Below, piece by piece: positions 1 to 7,827 of a stretch of DNA of 49,067 nt. The notes beneath the pieces were generated by a model that was not told the origin of the DNA, made no database searches, and was given only the letters and a program-made list of their open reading frames with translations. The first letter of the stretch is position 1; each line of letters opens with the position of its first letter. Source of the stretch: Acidimicrobiales bacterium. GTDB lineage: Bacteria; Actinomycetota; Acidimicrobiia; Acidimicrobiales; SHLQ01. The DNA is taken from NCBI GenBank assembly GCA_020629375.1, contig JAHDDK010000028.1, positions 1-49,067 on the forward strand, read 5' to 3'. The position numbers and the translations under genes were made by a program.

Positions 1-17
1 GCCGAACTCCGCTGAAT

Positions 18-97
18 GGGGTCAAGTCTGACATAGCAAGAGGTTCTGGCCAGGCGCCCCGGCATCGGCAACCTCTTGCTATGTCAGACTTGACCCC
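18..97. repeat. GGGGTCA-type hairpin repeat, copy 1
   Basis: A perfect 28-bp inverted repeat (18-45 against 70-97) encloses a 24-base loop that itself contains CTGGCCAG. A near-identical element in the same orientation lies at 1542-1621. It ends 11 bases beyond the stop codon of the hydrolase, so it could end that transcript, although there is no T-run. The mobile origin is inferred only from the second copy. Confidence 0.85.
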
Positions 98-108
98 GAG
101 GATCTGGC

Positions 109-837
109 CTATGTCTCGGCGAGTGCTCGGGCGGTGGTGATCCATACGTCGGGGTCGATGCCCATGCCGACATGCGTCGAGTCGACTTCGATCGTCGTGG
201 CGTCGAGCGATGAACGGTCGATGCAGGCCCGCCAATCGACGGCAGCGTCCTTGCGGGTGAACATCGACGTCACCGGAACGGTGATCGGCTCGTTCTCGTC
301 GAGGTGCTCCTGAAGCTCGGTGATGCGCGAGCACTCATCGACTCCAACTCTCGATGCGCCGACGGTGTGGCTGGGTCCGCCAAGGACCGGGCTGCCGTAC
401 GTCACGATGCGATGGACCGAGTCTGGGGCGACGCGGCCGACCTCCCGAGCGATGATGCCTCCGAGACTCCACCCGATCAGGTTGATCGGTCGGCCAGTTT
501 CGTCGGCGAGGGTGGTCGCCATCTCTGCGACCTCGTCGCGGAGGTTCTCGACGTCGCCTCTGTTCACGCCGAGTCCCCACCCTCGGGCGTCGTGTCCGAG
601 TGCACGCAGATAGCTGCCGATCGGTGACATGGCGAGCTCGGGGGCCATCCATCCCGGGATCAGGAGTGTGCATCGGCCGTTGCCGCGGGGTGCGAGGGCG
701 AGTCGTGGGCTTCGGAGGACGAGTCGGACGGGTTCGACGGCCGTGGCGACTTCGCTGAGAAGTCGAGATCGTCGGGGCGGCCCGTCCGGGAGAGGAATCG
801 CACGGAGTTCGTTGGTGGTGACGGTTCGGGCGGCCAT
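109..837 (-). CDS. alpha/beta hydrolase (lipase/esterase-like)
   Basis: A 242-residue alpha/beta-hydrolase fold protein. The nucleophile elbow GWSLG (Ser near residue 124) follows a PINLI strand. A late Asp (RKDAAVDW) and a C-terminal His (STHVGMG) complete a plausible triad. The early IPGWM strand would form the oxyanion region. I chose the ATG at 837 because AAGGAG lies 8 bases upstream; an in-frame ATG at 870 would overlap the first palindromic operator. No signal peptide is visible, so it is probably cytoplasmic. It is transcribed away from the TetR gene, with two matching palindromes in the shared region, so repression by that TetR protein is the natural inference. Substrate is unknown. 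Confidence 0.85.
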   Translation of the reverse strand: MAARTVTTNELRAIPLPDGPPRRSRLLSEVATAVEPVRLVLRSPRLALAPRGNGRCTLLIPGWMAPELAMSPIGSYLRALGHDARGWGLGVNRGDVENLRDEVAEMATTLADETGRPINLIGWSLGGIIAREVGRVAPDSVHRIVTYGSPVLGGPSHTVGASRVGVDECSRITELQEHLDENEPITVPVTSMFTRKDAAVDWRACIDRSSLDATTIEVDSTHVGMGIDPDVWITTARALAET

Positions 838-867
838 TGAGCTACTCCTTGAGTCGAGCCTGAAATG

Positions 868-882
868 CATGACACTGTCATG
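868..882. promoter_or_regulatory. Palindromic operator, site 1 (probable TetR site)
   Basis: CATGACACTGTCATG is a perfect 15-base palindrome around one central base. A second copy of its 13-base core lies 32 bp away centre to centre, about three helical turns. It sits upstream of the hydrolase start. Assignment to the adjacent TetR regulator is inference from position. Confidence 0.7.
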
Positions 883-900
883 TGTGTTCCTCCAGTGAAC

Positions 901-913
901 ATGACACTGTCAT
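901..913. promoter_or_regulatory. Palindromic operator, site 2 (probable TetR site)
   Basis: ATGACACTGTCAT repeats the site 1 core exactly. It lies 21 bases upstream of the TetR -10 hexamer, a position suited to autorepression. Confidence 0.7.
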
Positions 914-934
914 AAGACGCAACGTCCAGCCGTC

Positions 935-940
935 TAGAAT
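935..940 (+). promoter_or_regulatory. -10 element of the TetR gene (leaderless)
   Basis: TAGAAT is followed by 6 bases and then the ATG at 947. No Shine-Dalgarno precedes the ATG, so transcription probably starts at the start codon. Confidence 0.55.
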
Positions 941-946
941 CTGCCT

Positions 947-1555
947 ATGGCACCCCGCCTCACCGCCACCGACGTCGTCGATGCCGCCGAGCGACTGCTC
1001 GACGTCAAGGGCGTCGATGCGCTCTCCGCTCGCCGTCTCGCAAGCGAGCTCGGGGCATCTCGACAAGTCGTGTACACCCACTTCGGCGGCATGAACGATC
1101 TCCTCGACGCCGTCCATCTCCGTGCCGGCGAACAGCTCACCGAAACCGCAAGAACCGTCGGCGAAGAACATGGTTCGGACGCCCGTGTCGTGGCAGCGGC
1201 GCACGCCTACCTCGAGTACGCCCGTCGGCGCCCCGCCGCGTTCGCGTTGTTGTTCGACCGGCCCGTGCCCGGCTACGTCCCGAGCGAGGAGACCACACGG
1301 GCCCTGCGGCGAGCCTTTCGAGTGCACATCGTCGGCCTCGTCGAGGAGTGGTCCCACGCCAACGCGATCCCGCTTGACGAGGTCCTCGCCGCCGAACGAG
1401 CGAGGCTGTTCTGGTCCGCGATCCACGGCCTCATCACACTCGAACGCGCAGGCCACGCAGAGATCGCCGAAACCAACATCCTGGCTGGCTCGCTCATCGC
1501 CACACTGCTTGCAGGATGGCGCAGCGACATGCCACACAACTGGGGTCAAGTCTGA
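947..1555 (+). CDS. TetR family transcriptional regulator
   Basis: A 202-residue TetR regulator. The N-terminal helix-turn-helix is clear (ALSARRLASELGASRQVVYTH, split: SARRLASEL then SRQVVYTHF), followed by an all-helical ligand and dimer domain typical of the family's 190-220 residues. It faces away from the hydrolase gene and two identical palindromes lie between them, so it probably represses both genes until an effector binds. The effector is unknown. The last codons (GQV) and the TGA stop lie inside the left arm of the repeat at 1542-1621, so the repeat replaced or defined the C-terminus. Confidence 0.9.
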   Translation: MAPRLTATDVVDAAERLLDVKGVDALSARRLASELGASRQVVYTHFGGMNDLLDAVHLRAGEQLTETARTVGEEHGSDARVVAAAHAYLEYARRRPAAFALLFDRPVPGYVPSEETTRALRRAFRVHIVGLVEEWSHANAIPLDEVLAAERARLFWSAIHGLITLERAGHAEIAETNILAGSLIATLLAGWRSDMPHNWGQV

Positions 1556-1621
1556 CATCGCAAGAGGTTCTGGCCAGGCGCCCCGACCTCGGCAACCTCT
1601 TGCTATGTCAGACTTGACCCC
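1542..1621. repeat. GGGGTCA-type hairpin repeat, copy 2
   Basis: Inverted arms 1542-1569 and 1594-1621 (28 bp, one mismatch) match copy 1 at 18-97 in sequence and orientation, with only a few loop changes. It lies between the convergent TetR and gpsA genes, contains the TetR stop codon and ends 4 bases before the gpsA stop. A bidirectional terminator role is plausible. Confidence 0.85.
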
Positions 1622-1625
1622 ATGG

Positions 1626-2621
1626 TTAGCTGCGGGTGATCTCGCCTTGTTGGGGGCGACGAAGGAGTCCCCGGTAGGCCTCTTCGGCAGAGCGCCCCTC
1701 TTGCACCACGGCGCAGACTTCTTCGCAAATGGGTAGTTCGACGCCGTGGGTTCGGCCGAGCTCGGCGACGACGGGCGCGCTCTTCACGCCCTCGGCGACC
1801 TGATTCATGTCGGCGATGATCTCGTCGAGCGTGCGACCCTTGCCGAGCTCCTCGCCAACGGTGCGATTGCGAGATTGTGGGGAGATGCACGTCGCAACGA
1901 GATCTCCCATGCCGGCCAGGCCCATGAAGGTTGGCAGTTGGCCGCCCATGGCCATGCCAAGACGCGTCAACTCAGCCAGCCCTCGGGTGATGACCGCAGC
2001 TCTCGTGTTGTCGCCGGTTCCCAACCCATCCGCCATACCTGCCGCAACGGCGATCACGTTCTTCAACGCGCCGCCGAGCTCGCAGCCAATGAGATCCGGA
2101 TTGGTGTACACCCGAAACAGATCGTTGACGAACAGGGGCTGGAGTTCCTTGGCGACTTCGACGTCTTCGAATGCAACGACCGAAGCCGCAGCGTGGCCGG
2201 CAAGGATCTCCTTGGCGAGATTCGGGCCGGTGAGCACACCGACCGGACGATCGGGGAGTGCGTCACAGATCAGCTCGGTCATCCGGCGCCCCGACTCGCG
2301 GTCGAGGCCCTTGGCCAGAGACACGACCGGCACGCCATCGCCGATGATCGGGTCGAGCTTGGCGAGGGTCGAATCGAACCCGGCGGAGGCCACACCCATC
2401 ACGATCACGTCAGCGTCGCGGGCGACAACCTCCATGTCGCACGACGCCGACAGTTCGTCGTGGAGGTCGTAGGTCGGCAGATACCGGTGGTTTCGGTGAT
2501 CGGCGTTGATGCCATCGACGACGTCCTCGCGGCGAGCCCACAGCGTCGTCTCGGCGTTCTGGGAGCAGAGATGGGCGACCGTCGTGCCCCAGCTCCCGCC
2601 GCCGATCACCCCGACCTTCAC
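1626..2621 (-). CDS. gpsA: glycerol-3-phosphate dehydrogenase [NAD(P)+]
   Basis: A 331-residue enzyme reducing dihydroxyacetone phosphate to sn-glycerol 3-phosphate for phospholipid synthesis in the cytoplasm. The Rossmann motif GVIGGGSWGTT is at residues 4-14. The catalytic-domain segment GCELGGALKNVIAVAAG carries the conserved lysine, and GLAGMGDLVATC is also typical. Length matches the family. The start is GTG at 2621, overlapping the stop of the upstream DUF533 gene by four bases (GTGA), so the two are probably translationally coupled. Confidence 0.96.
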   Translation of the reverse strand: MKVGVIGGGSWGTTVAHLCSQNAETTLWARREDVVDGINADHRNHRYLPTYDLHDELSASCDMEVVARDADVIVMGVASAGFDSTLAKLDPIIGDGVPVVSLAKGLDRESGRRMTELICDALPDRPVGVLTGPNLAKEILAGHAAASVVAFEDVEVAKELQPLFVNDLFRVYTNPDLIGCELGGALKNVIAVAAGMADGLGTGDNTRAAVITRGLAELTRLGMAMGGQLPTFMGLAGMGDLVATCISPQSRNRTVGEELGKGRTLDEIIADMNQVAEGVKSAPVVAELGRTHGVELPICEEVCAVVQEGRSAEEAYRGLLRRPQQGEITRS

Positions 2622-3190
2622 GAGATCGATACTCCGAGGGCCTCGTGGATCTTGGCGACGTCATCGCTGCGCATGCCGAGTCCGTCGGCGAGATCCTGGA
2701 GGTACTGCATCTCGGCTGCGGTATCGACCTCGATCGGAAGCAACGATGCGGTGTACACGTCGGCCTCCATCCCGGACGGAACGGACTCGATGAACGCATC
2801 GAGATCCAGTGGTGCGGCGAGCTCGGATCGAAGCAACTGCTGTTCGTCAGCGTCGAGGTCGCCCGCCCGCTCGATGATGGCGTTCACTTCGTCCTGGTCG
2901 ACTTCGCCATCGGCCTTCGCCGCGTTGGTCATCGCCCGAAGCAGGATCATGGCTTCGTCGTCGGCCATCTGCGGCGGTGCCTGCGCCGAGTCGTCCCCAC
3001 CACCCCCAAGTCCACCGAGCAAACCGCCCAGGCCGCCGGCCATCCCTCGGCCGGCGCCCATGCCGCGGCCGCCGAGCATCGATCCGAGGAGGCTGCCGAC
3101 CATGCGTCCGGTCGACCCCCCGAGCATCCCGCCAATGGCGCGGCCGCCAAAGGCCCCGACCATCGATCCGATCATTCGTCCTGCACCCAT
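2618..3190 (-). CDS. DUF533 / TerB-like protein with glycine-rich N-terminus
   Basis: A 190-residue protein. Residues 1-70 are glycine-rich and weakly hydrophobic (repeated GGxxGG and GRMxGxxxG), like the N-termini of YebE/DUF533 inner-membrane proteins. Residues 85-190 form a TerB-like helical domain with the acidic signature KADGEVDQDEV. I chose ATG 3190 because GGAG lies 7 bases upstream; longer in-frame readings run antisense through the neighbouring membrane gene. It precedes gpsA with a 4-base overlap. Function is unknown; TerB-like domains are associated with envelope stress or metal response, but nothing here shows that. Confidence 0.82.
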   Translation of the reverse strand: MGAGRMIGSMVGAFGGRAIGGMLGGSTGRMVGSLLGSMLGGRGMGAGRGMAGGLGGLLGGLGGGGDDSAQAPPQMADDEAMILLRAMTNAAKADGEVDQDEVNAIIERAGDLDADEQQLLRSELAAPLDLDAFIESVPSGMEADVYTASLLPIEVDTAAEMQYLQDLADGLGMRSDDVAKIHEALGVSIS

Positions 3191-3240
3191 CTGGGGCTCC
3201 TCTGCATCGTCGGGTCTCGCCCGCCCGCCGTGGAGGGCCG

Positions 3241-3250
3241 ATGTTAGCCT
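3241..3250. promoter_or_regulatory. Overlapping divergent -10 elements
   Basis: ATGTTAGCCT reads TAACAT on the minus strand (towards the DUF533 gene, which then has a leader with GGAG) and TAGCCT on the plus strand, 9 bases before the ATG at 3260. The two hexamers share two bases. This is a prediction from sequence only. Confidence 0.4.
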
Positions 3251-3259
3251 CGCCCGGTC

Positions 3260-3667
3260 ATGGGATCTCCGGTCACGGGCTACGAGTTGCCGAGCCGCAC
3301 GTCGACACTCATCTGGATCATCTCGGCAATGAAGGCGTTCGGGTGGCTCGTCGGCGTGGTCACGGCTGGCCTGGGTGCGCTGTTTGTCGACAGCGGCGAA
3401 CCTGGCGACGGACCGCGATTCGGAGCAGGAATCCTCGCGGTCGTCTTCGTGGTTGGTTTCGTGCTCATCATCGGCCAGGTCGTCTACGCCATGCAGGAGC
3501 GACTCGATCGGCTCCTGGCGTTCGTGCTCGCGCATGCGGCCGTCGACGCGGGAATGGTGGTCGTTTCGGTCGTGTCGGGCACCTTCGGGGTCGTCGGGCT
3601 GTACCTCATCCTCGCTGCGGCACAGCTCCTCATCGCACGCGATGTCCAGCAGCTCCGCGTGCCGTGA
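3260..3667 (+). CDS. Small integral membrane protein, unknown function
   Basis: A 135-residue protein with four hydrophobic segments, near residues 17-42, 54-76, 84-104 and 108-126. No enzymatic motif is visible. It has no clear Shine-Dalgarno; a -10-like TAGCCT lies 9 bases upstream of the ATG. Its stop overlaps the GTG start of the next gene by four bases (GTGA), so the two form an operon. I do not recognise the family. Confidence 0.75.
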   Translation: MGSPVTGYELPSRTSTLIWIISAMKAFGWLVGVVTAGLGALFVDSGEPGDGPRFGAGILAVVFVVGFVLIIGQVVYAMQERLDRLLAFVLAHAAVDAGMVVVSVVSGTFGVVGLYLILAAAQLLIARDVQQLRVP

Positions 3668-4005
3668 CGCTGCGATGGGAAGACCTCGTCATCGACGCGG
3701 TCGATCCGGTCGGCCTCGGCACCTGGTGGGCAGATGCCCTGGGATGGTCCGTGTTCGATCATCGCCCCGCCGACTTCGAGATCAGACGGCCAGACGGTCG
3801 ACGCCCGGGCATCATCTTCGAGCCCGTTGCCGGGCAGACGATCCACGTCCGACGGCAGCGGCTCGTCCTGAGGAGTGATCAGCCAACGGCGGATGTCCGC
3901 CGCCTCGTGAAGGCCGGTGCGGTCGAGCGCGTCGGCCCCTTCGGCTCGACGGAGCACCTCCTCGCCGATCCCGAGGGGAATGAGTTCTGGGTGCTACCTG
4001 GGTAG
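3664..4005 (+). CDS. VOC superfamily (glyoxalase-like) protein
   Basis: A 113-residue single-module VOC protein. It shows the pattern of the fold: an opening strand (LVIDAVDP), a helix with WWADALGW, a VFEPV-type strand, and the closing strand TEHLLADPEGNEFWVLPG, which carries the family's DPEGNEF signature. Start is GTG at 3664, inside the stop of the preceding membrane gene, so translation is probably coupled. Substrate cannot be inferred; such small VOC proteins are often of unknown function. Its last 12 bases overlap the 3' end of the convergent nucleosidase gene. Confidence 0.82.
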   Translation: MTLRWEDLVIDAVDPVGLGTWWADALGWSVFDHRPADFEIRRPDGRRPGIIFEPVAGQTIHVRRQRLVLRSDQPTADVRRLVKAGAVERVGPFGSTEHLLADPEGNEFWVLPG

Positions 4006-4710
4006 CGCGGCGACAAGGCGTGGCACCGCGTCGGCCAACGCCGCAGACGCAGCTGCGAGGTTTGCACGAAACTCATCGGCCGTAGCGAAATCGCCGTCGA
4101 CGATGTCGGTGATCACCTTGCATGCGGTGAACGCAATCCCCTTGCGTGCCGCAACGCCAGCGACAGCGGCAGCCTCCATGTCCTTCGCGAGGGTTCCGTG
4201 AGCAGCCATCGCCTCGACGTCGAGCGGGGGAGCGTCGAGGCTGTCGCCGGTCGAGCACGGACCACTGGTGAACCCGAGTTCGGTGGCCAGCGAGCGAAGG
4301 TCCGCAGTCGGGTGGCCGCCGCGGCCCAACGCTTCGAAGGCGGGTAGAGCGATTCGTCGATCGTGGTGGATCACTGGGCCGTCGGCCAGGATCACCTGGC
4401 CGATGTGTCCGCCTCGTGCGCGAAAGCCACCGGCGGTGCCGGCGCTCACCACCCACGCTGGCGTCCACCGGTCGATCGAGAGCAGCGTCGTGATGATCGC
4501 CGGCCCCGTTCCGATTGCGTCGACGCCATGGGTCGGATCCACGCCGTTACGGGCGATGACCAGGTCGGCATCGTCGGAAACGAACCACTCGATGCTCGGC
4601 CACGACGCGGGCGACTCGACGGCGCTCAACCCGAGTTGCTCGATGATCGGAGCGGACTCGGCTCGCATCGCCATCACGACGAGCACCGGTCCGGGCTGCG
4701 TCGTGGTCAC
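3994..4710 (-). CDS. Nucleoside phosphorylase superfamily protein, MTA/SAH nucleosidase-like
   Basis: A 238-residue protein of the PNP/UDP phosphorylase superfamily. Visible hallmarks are the glycine-rich VSAGTAGGF, the IHHD region, the KDMEAAAVAGVA motif that binds ribose in nucleosidases, and ITDIVDGD, where an Asp usually contacts the purine. Known members cleave 5'-methylthioadenosine, S-adenosylhomocysteine or related nucleosides. I prefer the GTG at 4710, which overlaps the glgC stop (GTGA). Downstream ATGs (VVMAM) are alternatives. Exact substrate is uncertain. Confidence 0.8.
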   Translation of the reverse strand: MTTTQPGPVLVVMAMRAESAPIIEQLGLSAVESPASWPSIEWFVSDDADLVIARNGVDPTHGVDAIGTGPAIITTLLSIDRWTPAWVVSAGTAGGFRARGGHIGQVILADGPVIHHDRRIALPAFEALGRGGHPTADLRSLATELGFTSGPCSTGDSLDAPPLDVEAMAAHGTLAKDMEAAAVAGVAARKGIAFTACKVITDIVDGDFATADEFRANLAAASAALADAVPRLVAALPR

Positions 4711-5963
4711 ATCGGTGGCGTCAGCGCGGGAGCCTTCGGGATGACGACCACGCCACCGGCGCTCACGGTGTAGTTCGCGGCGTCGACTTCGGGATCGACC
4801 CCGATTTGTGCGCCCTCGTCGATCACGACGTTCTTGTCGATTACGCAGTTGCGCAATACGGCGTTGGGACCGACAACGACGTCGTCGAGCAGAACGACGT
4901 TCTCCAGGTCGGCGCCGTGGTGGATGTGCGACCCGACCGACAGGACCGAGTTGCTCACGCGAGCTCCCGACAGGATCACGCCGGCGGACACGACGGAGTT
5001 CATGACTCCCGGATCGCCTGACCGCCAGTCGGCGACGAACTTCGCCGGGGGCAGATTTCGGCTGTACGAGAAGATCGGCCAGAGCGGGTTGTAGAGGTCG
5101 AAGATCGGTTCGGGCTGCACGAGGTCGAGGTTCGCTTCGAAATAGGAGTCGAGCGTTCCGACATCTCTCCAATAGTGCCGGTTGCCGTCGGTCTCGCCGG
5201 GCACGACGTTGGTCGTGAAGTCGTAGACATGGGCGTCACCGGAGGCGACAAGCCGAGGGATGAGATCGCCGCCGATGTCGTGCTTGGACAGCTCATCGCC
5301 GGCATCCTGGCTGGCCATGTCCATCAAGAGCTCGGTCGAGAAGATGTAGTTGCCCATCGAGGCCAGGACCTCGTCGGGAGAATCGGGGAGTCCGGGAGCA
5401 TCGACCGGTTTCTCTTGAAAATCGAGGATCTTGCTCGAGTCCGCGCCGACGCTGATCACCCCGAACTGCGACGACTCCGAGCGCGGAACCCGAATGCCGG
5501 CGACGGTGGCACCGCCACCGTTCTGGAGATGGGCGTCGAGCATTTGTCGGGCATCGATCCGGTAGATGTGATCGGCGCCGAACACAACGATGTGTTCGGG
5601 GCGTTCGTCGTCGATGAGGTTGAAGTTCTGGTGGATCGCGTCGAGCGAACCCATGAACCACTGCCGCCCCCGACGCATCTGGGCGGGCACCGTGGTGACG
5701 TAGCTGCCGAGTTCGCTCGACAACTTCCAGGTACGGGAGATGTGGACGTCGAGGCTGTGCGACTTGTACTGGGTGAGTACGACGATCTTGCGGTATCCGG
5801 AGTTGACGAGGTTTGAGATCGCAAAGTCGATGAGGCGATACCGACCGCCGAACGGCACGGCGGGTTTGGCGCGTTGCGCAGTGAGCGGCATCAGGCGTTT
5901 GCCCTCGCCTCCAGCGAGGACCATCGACAGCACCCGTGGACGGTGACCTTCGTTCAACGACAT
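4707..5963 (-). CDS. glgC: glucose-1-phosphate adenylyltransferase
   Basis: A 418-residue ADP-glucose pyrophosphorylase, the committed step of glycogen synthesis. The nucleotidyltransferase motif LAGGEGKRLMPLT is at about residues 17-29, followed by the KPAVPFGGRYRLIDF segment, the GADHIYR active-site Asp, and FQEKP. A left-handed beta-helix occupies the last 130 residues. Length matches the family. A G-run precedes the ATG. A 17-base perfect palindrome lies 12 bases upstream and overlaps a -10-like TAAAGT, suggesting repression. The nucleosidase gene follows with a 4-base overlap, so both are probably one transcript. Confidence 0.96.
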   Translation of the reverse strand: MSLNEGHRPRVLSMVLAGGEGKRLMPLTAQRAKPAVPFGGRYRLIDFAISNLVNSGYRKIVVLTQYKSHSLDVHISRTWKLSSELGSYVTTVPAQMRRGRQWFMGSLDAIHQNFNLIDDERPEHIVVFGADHIYRIDARQMLDAHLQNGGGATVAGIRVPRSESSQFGVISVGADSSKILDFQEKPVDAPGLPDSPDEVLASMGNYIFSTELLMDMASQDAGDELSKHDIGGDLIPRLVASGDAHVYDFTTNVVPGETDGNRHYWRDVGTLDSYFEANLDLVQPEPIFDLYNPLWPIFSYSRNLPPAKFVADWRSGDPGVMNSVVSAGVILSGARVSNSVLSVGSHIHHGADLENVVLLDDVVVGPNAVLRNCVIDKNVVIDEGAQIGVDPEVDAANYTVSAGGVVVIPKAPALTPPM

Positions 5964-5974
5964 TCAAACCCCCC

Positions 5975-5994
5975 AGTCGACAGTGTCGACTTTA
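5975..5994 (-). promoter_or_regulatory. Palindromic operator overlapping the glgC -10 element
   Basis: AGTCGACAGTGTCGACT (5975-5991) is a perfect palindrome around one base. TAAAGT on the minus strand (5994-5989) overlaps its edge, so a start site would fall inside the palindrome. Its minus-strand core GACACTGTC is the same nine bases found in both TetR operators at 868-913. Shared control is possible but unproven. Confidence 0.5.
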
Positions 5995-6057
5995 GGTGCT
6001 CGGCGCATCGGCCTGCGTCGTTGAGCACCGACCGGACCCGACGCATCTGTCAGACGT

Positions 6058-7755
6058 TCAGCTGGTCGTCACCGAAGCGATGCCTGGACTACCCGCAACG
6101 ACGTCGGCGGTCGCCGTCAGGACGATGGCGCTGTCGTCGCGCGTGACATCGGCGAGCGTGTGCAAGCGAGTCGTCCAGCGGTCAGGCGTGACGGTGCACG
6201 TCATGTATCCGTTGGCGGGGTCGAAGTGCCGGATCTGCGGATTGAAGCCGAGGACCAGCGGAGCGAGATCGACGAGCTGCGCGGGAAAGCGAGAGCTGAT
6301 TGCCGGGGCCATGAACTCGGCGCCAACCACGGGACCCGTTCGGTCGAACGGGTCGATCCGAAGGTCGGCGGTGCTCGACGAGTGGAAATCACCCGTCAGG
6401 ACGACGAGGTTGTCGGCACCGGCGCCGCCGAGTTGCTCGAGGATCTCGGCGCGATTGGCGTGGTAACCGTCCCAGGTGTCGGTGTTAGTGGCTGGCTGAT
6501 CGCCCGGGACGGCATCGAGTCCGTGCATGAAGACTTGATTGCCGAGGACCGTCCAGATGCTCGAACGGTCTTGGACACTGTCGATCAACCAGCGTTGCTG
6601 TTCTTCGCCGAGCATCCGCTGGTCGGGGTTGCGTGCGGTGTCACCAAGTCGCCGGACGAGATCGCCAACGCCGGGTAGCGGCACGACCTCTCCATCGGTC
6701 GGCTGGTCGTCTCTGAACTGGCGGCCGTCGAGCATGTGGATCGCGGCGAGGTCGCCCCAGTCGATCGAGCGGTGGATCTCGAACACGTCGCCCGATGGCG
6801 GATCGAGCCGGACCGGCATGTGCTCCCACCATGCCTGGTGCGCGGCACGACGGCGGGCCAGGAACGCCTCGCGGTCTTGCCCGTCCTCACTCACGAGCCC
6901 GGCGTGATCGTTGTCGATCTCGTGATCGTCCCACGTGATGACCCACGGTCGGGCCGCATGGTTCGCCTGCAGGTGGGGGTCGGACCGGTAGAGCGCGTAG
7001 CGGTTGCGATACGCCGGAAGGTCCGTGATCTCGGGGCTGTTGTGTTCCCGCAGTCCTGCCGATGACACCACGCCCTGATTGCCAGGGCCATATTCGTAGA
7101 TGTAGTCGCCCAGCCAGATCATGAGGTCGAGGTCTTCGTCTGCGAGGTGACGGTGCGCGGCGTATGCCCCGCTCTCCCAGTTCTGGCAGCTGGAGAACCC
7201 GAATCGCAGCTCGGTTGCATCGCCGGGCCTCGGTGTGGTGCGGGCGCGGCCAATCGGGGAGACGTGCGAGCCGATTCGGAATCGGTAGAAGAACCAGATG
7301 TCGGCATCGAGTCCGTCGACGAGGTGGTGGACGGTATGTGCCTGATCCGGGCTGGTGTTGACCGTTGTCGACGACCAGAGATCGGAGAACCCCTCGTCGG
7401 CGGCGATGTCGAGTGCGACAGCCTGGTCGCTGCCCGGCATGCCGCCGCCGGTCAGTGGATCGGGTGCCAGCCGCGTCCACACGACGACGGACTGTTCGTC
7501 GGGATCGCCGGAGGCGACGCCGAGCGAGAAGGGATCGCTGCCGTTCCAGTCCGGAGCGTCCGCGAGCGTGATCGGGGCGATGGTCGACGTCGTCGTACTG
7601 GAGGTCGTAGGGGTTGTGCCTGTCGAGTTCGTGGACTCGCCGGCAGGATCGGTCGTCGTCCCGATCGGTTCCGGATCGTCGCCCGTGCACGCGGCTGCAG
7701 CGAGGCCCGCACTTGCGCCGAGGAAGCGCCGTCTACTGATCCGCCGAGATGCCAC
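6058..7755 (-). CDS. phoD: PhoD-family phosphatase, Tat-exported probable lipoprotein
   Basis: A 565-residue PhoD-like metallophosphoesterase. The N-terminus carries a twin-arginine motif (SRRRFLG) and a lipobox-like LAAAAC, so it is probably exported folded by Tat and lipid-anchored. A Thr/Ser-rich linker follows. Metal-binding motifs are in order: LGDYIYE, WDDHEIDND and LTGDFHSS. The family hydrolyses phosphomonoesters or diesters outside the membrane, usually for phosphate supply. The start is GTG at 7755, with TAGACA 6 bases upstream and no Shine-Dalgarno. It appears monocistronic. Confidence 0.93.
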   Translation of the reverse strand: MASRRISRRRFLGASAGLAAAACTGDDPEPIGTTTDPAGESTNSTGTTPTTSSTTTSTIAPITLADAPDWNGSDPFSLGVASGDPDEQSVVVWTRLAPDPLTGGGMPGSDQAVALDIAADEGFSDLWSSTTVNTSPDQAHTVHHLVDGLDADIWFFYRFRIGSHVSPIGRARTTPRPGDATELRFGFSSCQNWESGAYAAHRHLADEDLDLMIWLGDYIYEYGPGNQGVVSSAGLREHNSPEITDLPAYRNRYALYRSDPHLQANHAARPWVITWDDHEIDNDHAGLVSEDGQDREAFLARRRAAHQAWWEHMPVRLDPPSGDVFEIHRSIDWGDLAAIHMLDGRQFRDDQPTDGEVVPLPGVGDLVRRLGDTARNPDQRMLGEEQQRWLIDSVQDRSSIWTVLGNQVFMHGLDAVPGDQPATNTDTWDGYHANRAEILEQLGGAGADNLVVLTGDFHSSSTADLRIDPFDRTGPVVGAEFMAPAISSRFPAQLVDLAPLVLGFNPQIRHFDPANGYMTCTVTPDRWTTRLHTLADVTRDDSAIVLTATADVVAGSPGIASVTTS

Positions 7756-7761
7756 GCTCGA

Positions 7762-7767
7762 TGTCTA
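7762..7767 (-). promoter_or_regulatory. Possible -10 element of phoD
   Basis: TAGACA lies 6 bases before the GTG start at 7755. It lacks the final T of the TAnnnT pattern seen at other genes here, so it is weaker. Confidence 0.3.
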
Positions 7768-7827
7768 GCAGCGAACCTCGAGTCGACGCCGACCACATTC
7801 GGGCGTTGATGACGGCCGAGGCGAGGA

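Noticed and set aside
1746..3332. A 528-codon open frame opposite gpsA and the DUF533 gene
   Set aside because: It is a mirror of two supported genes and becomes a low-complexity Ser/Pro/Arg sequence at its end.
6574..6582. A further GACACTGTC inside phoD
   Set aside because: It is within a coding region and the palindrome does not extend beyond the nine bases, so it is probably chance.
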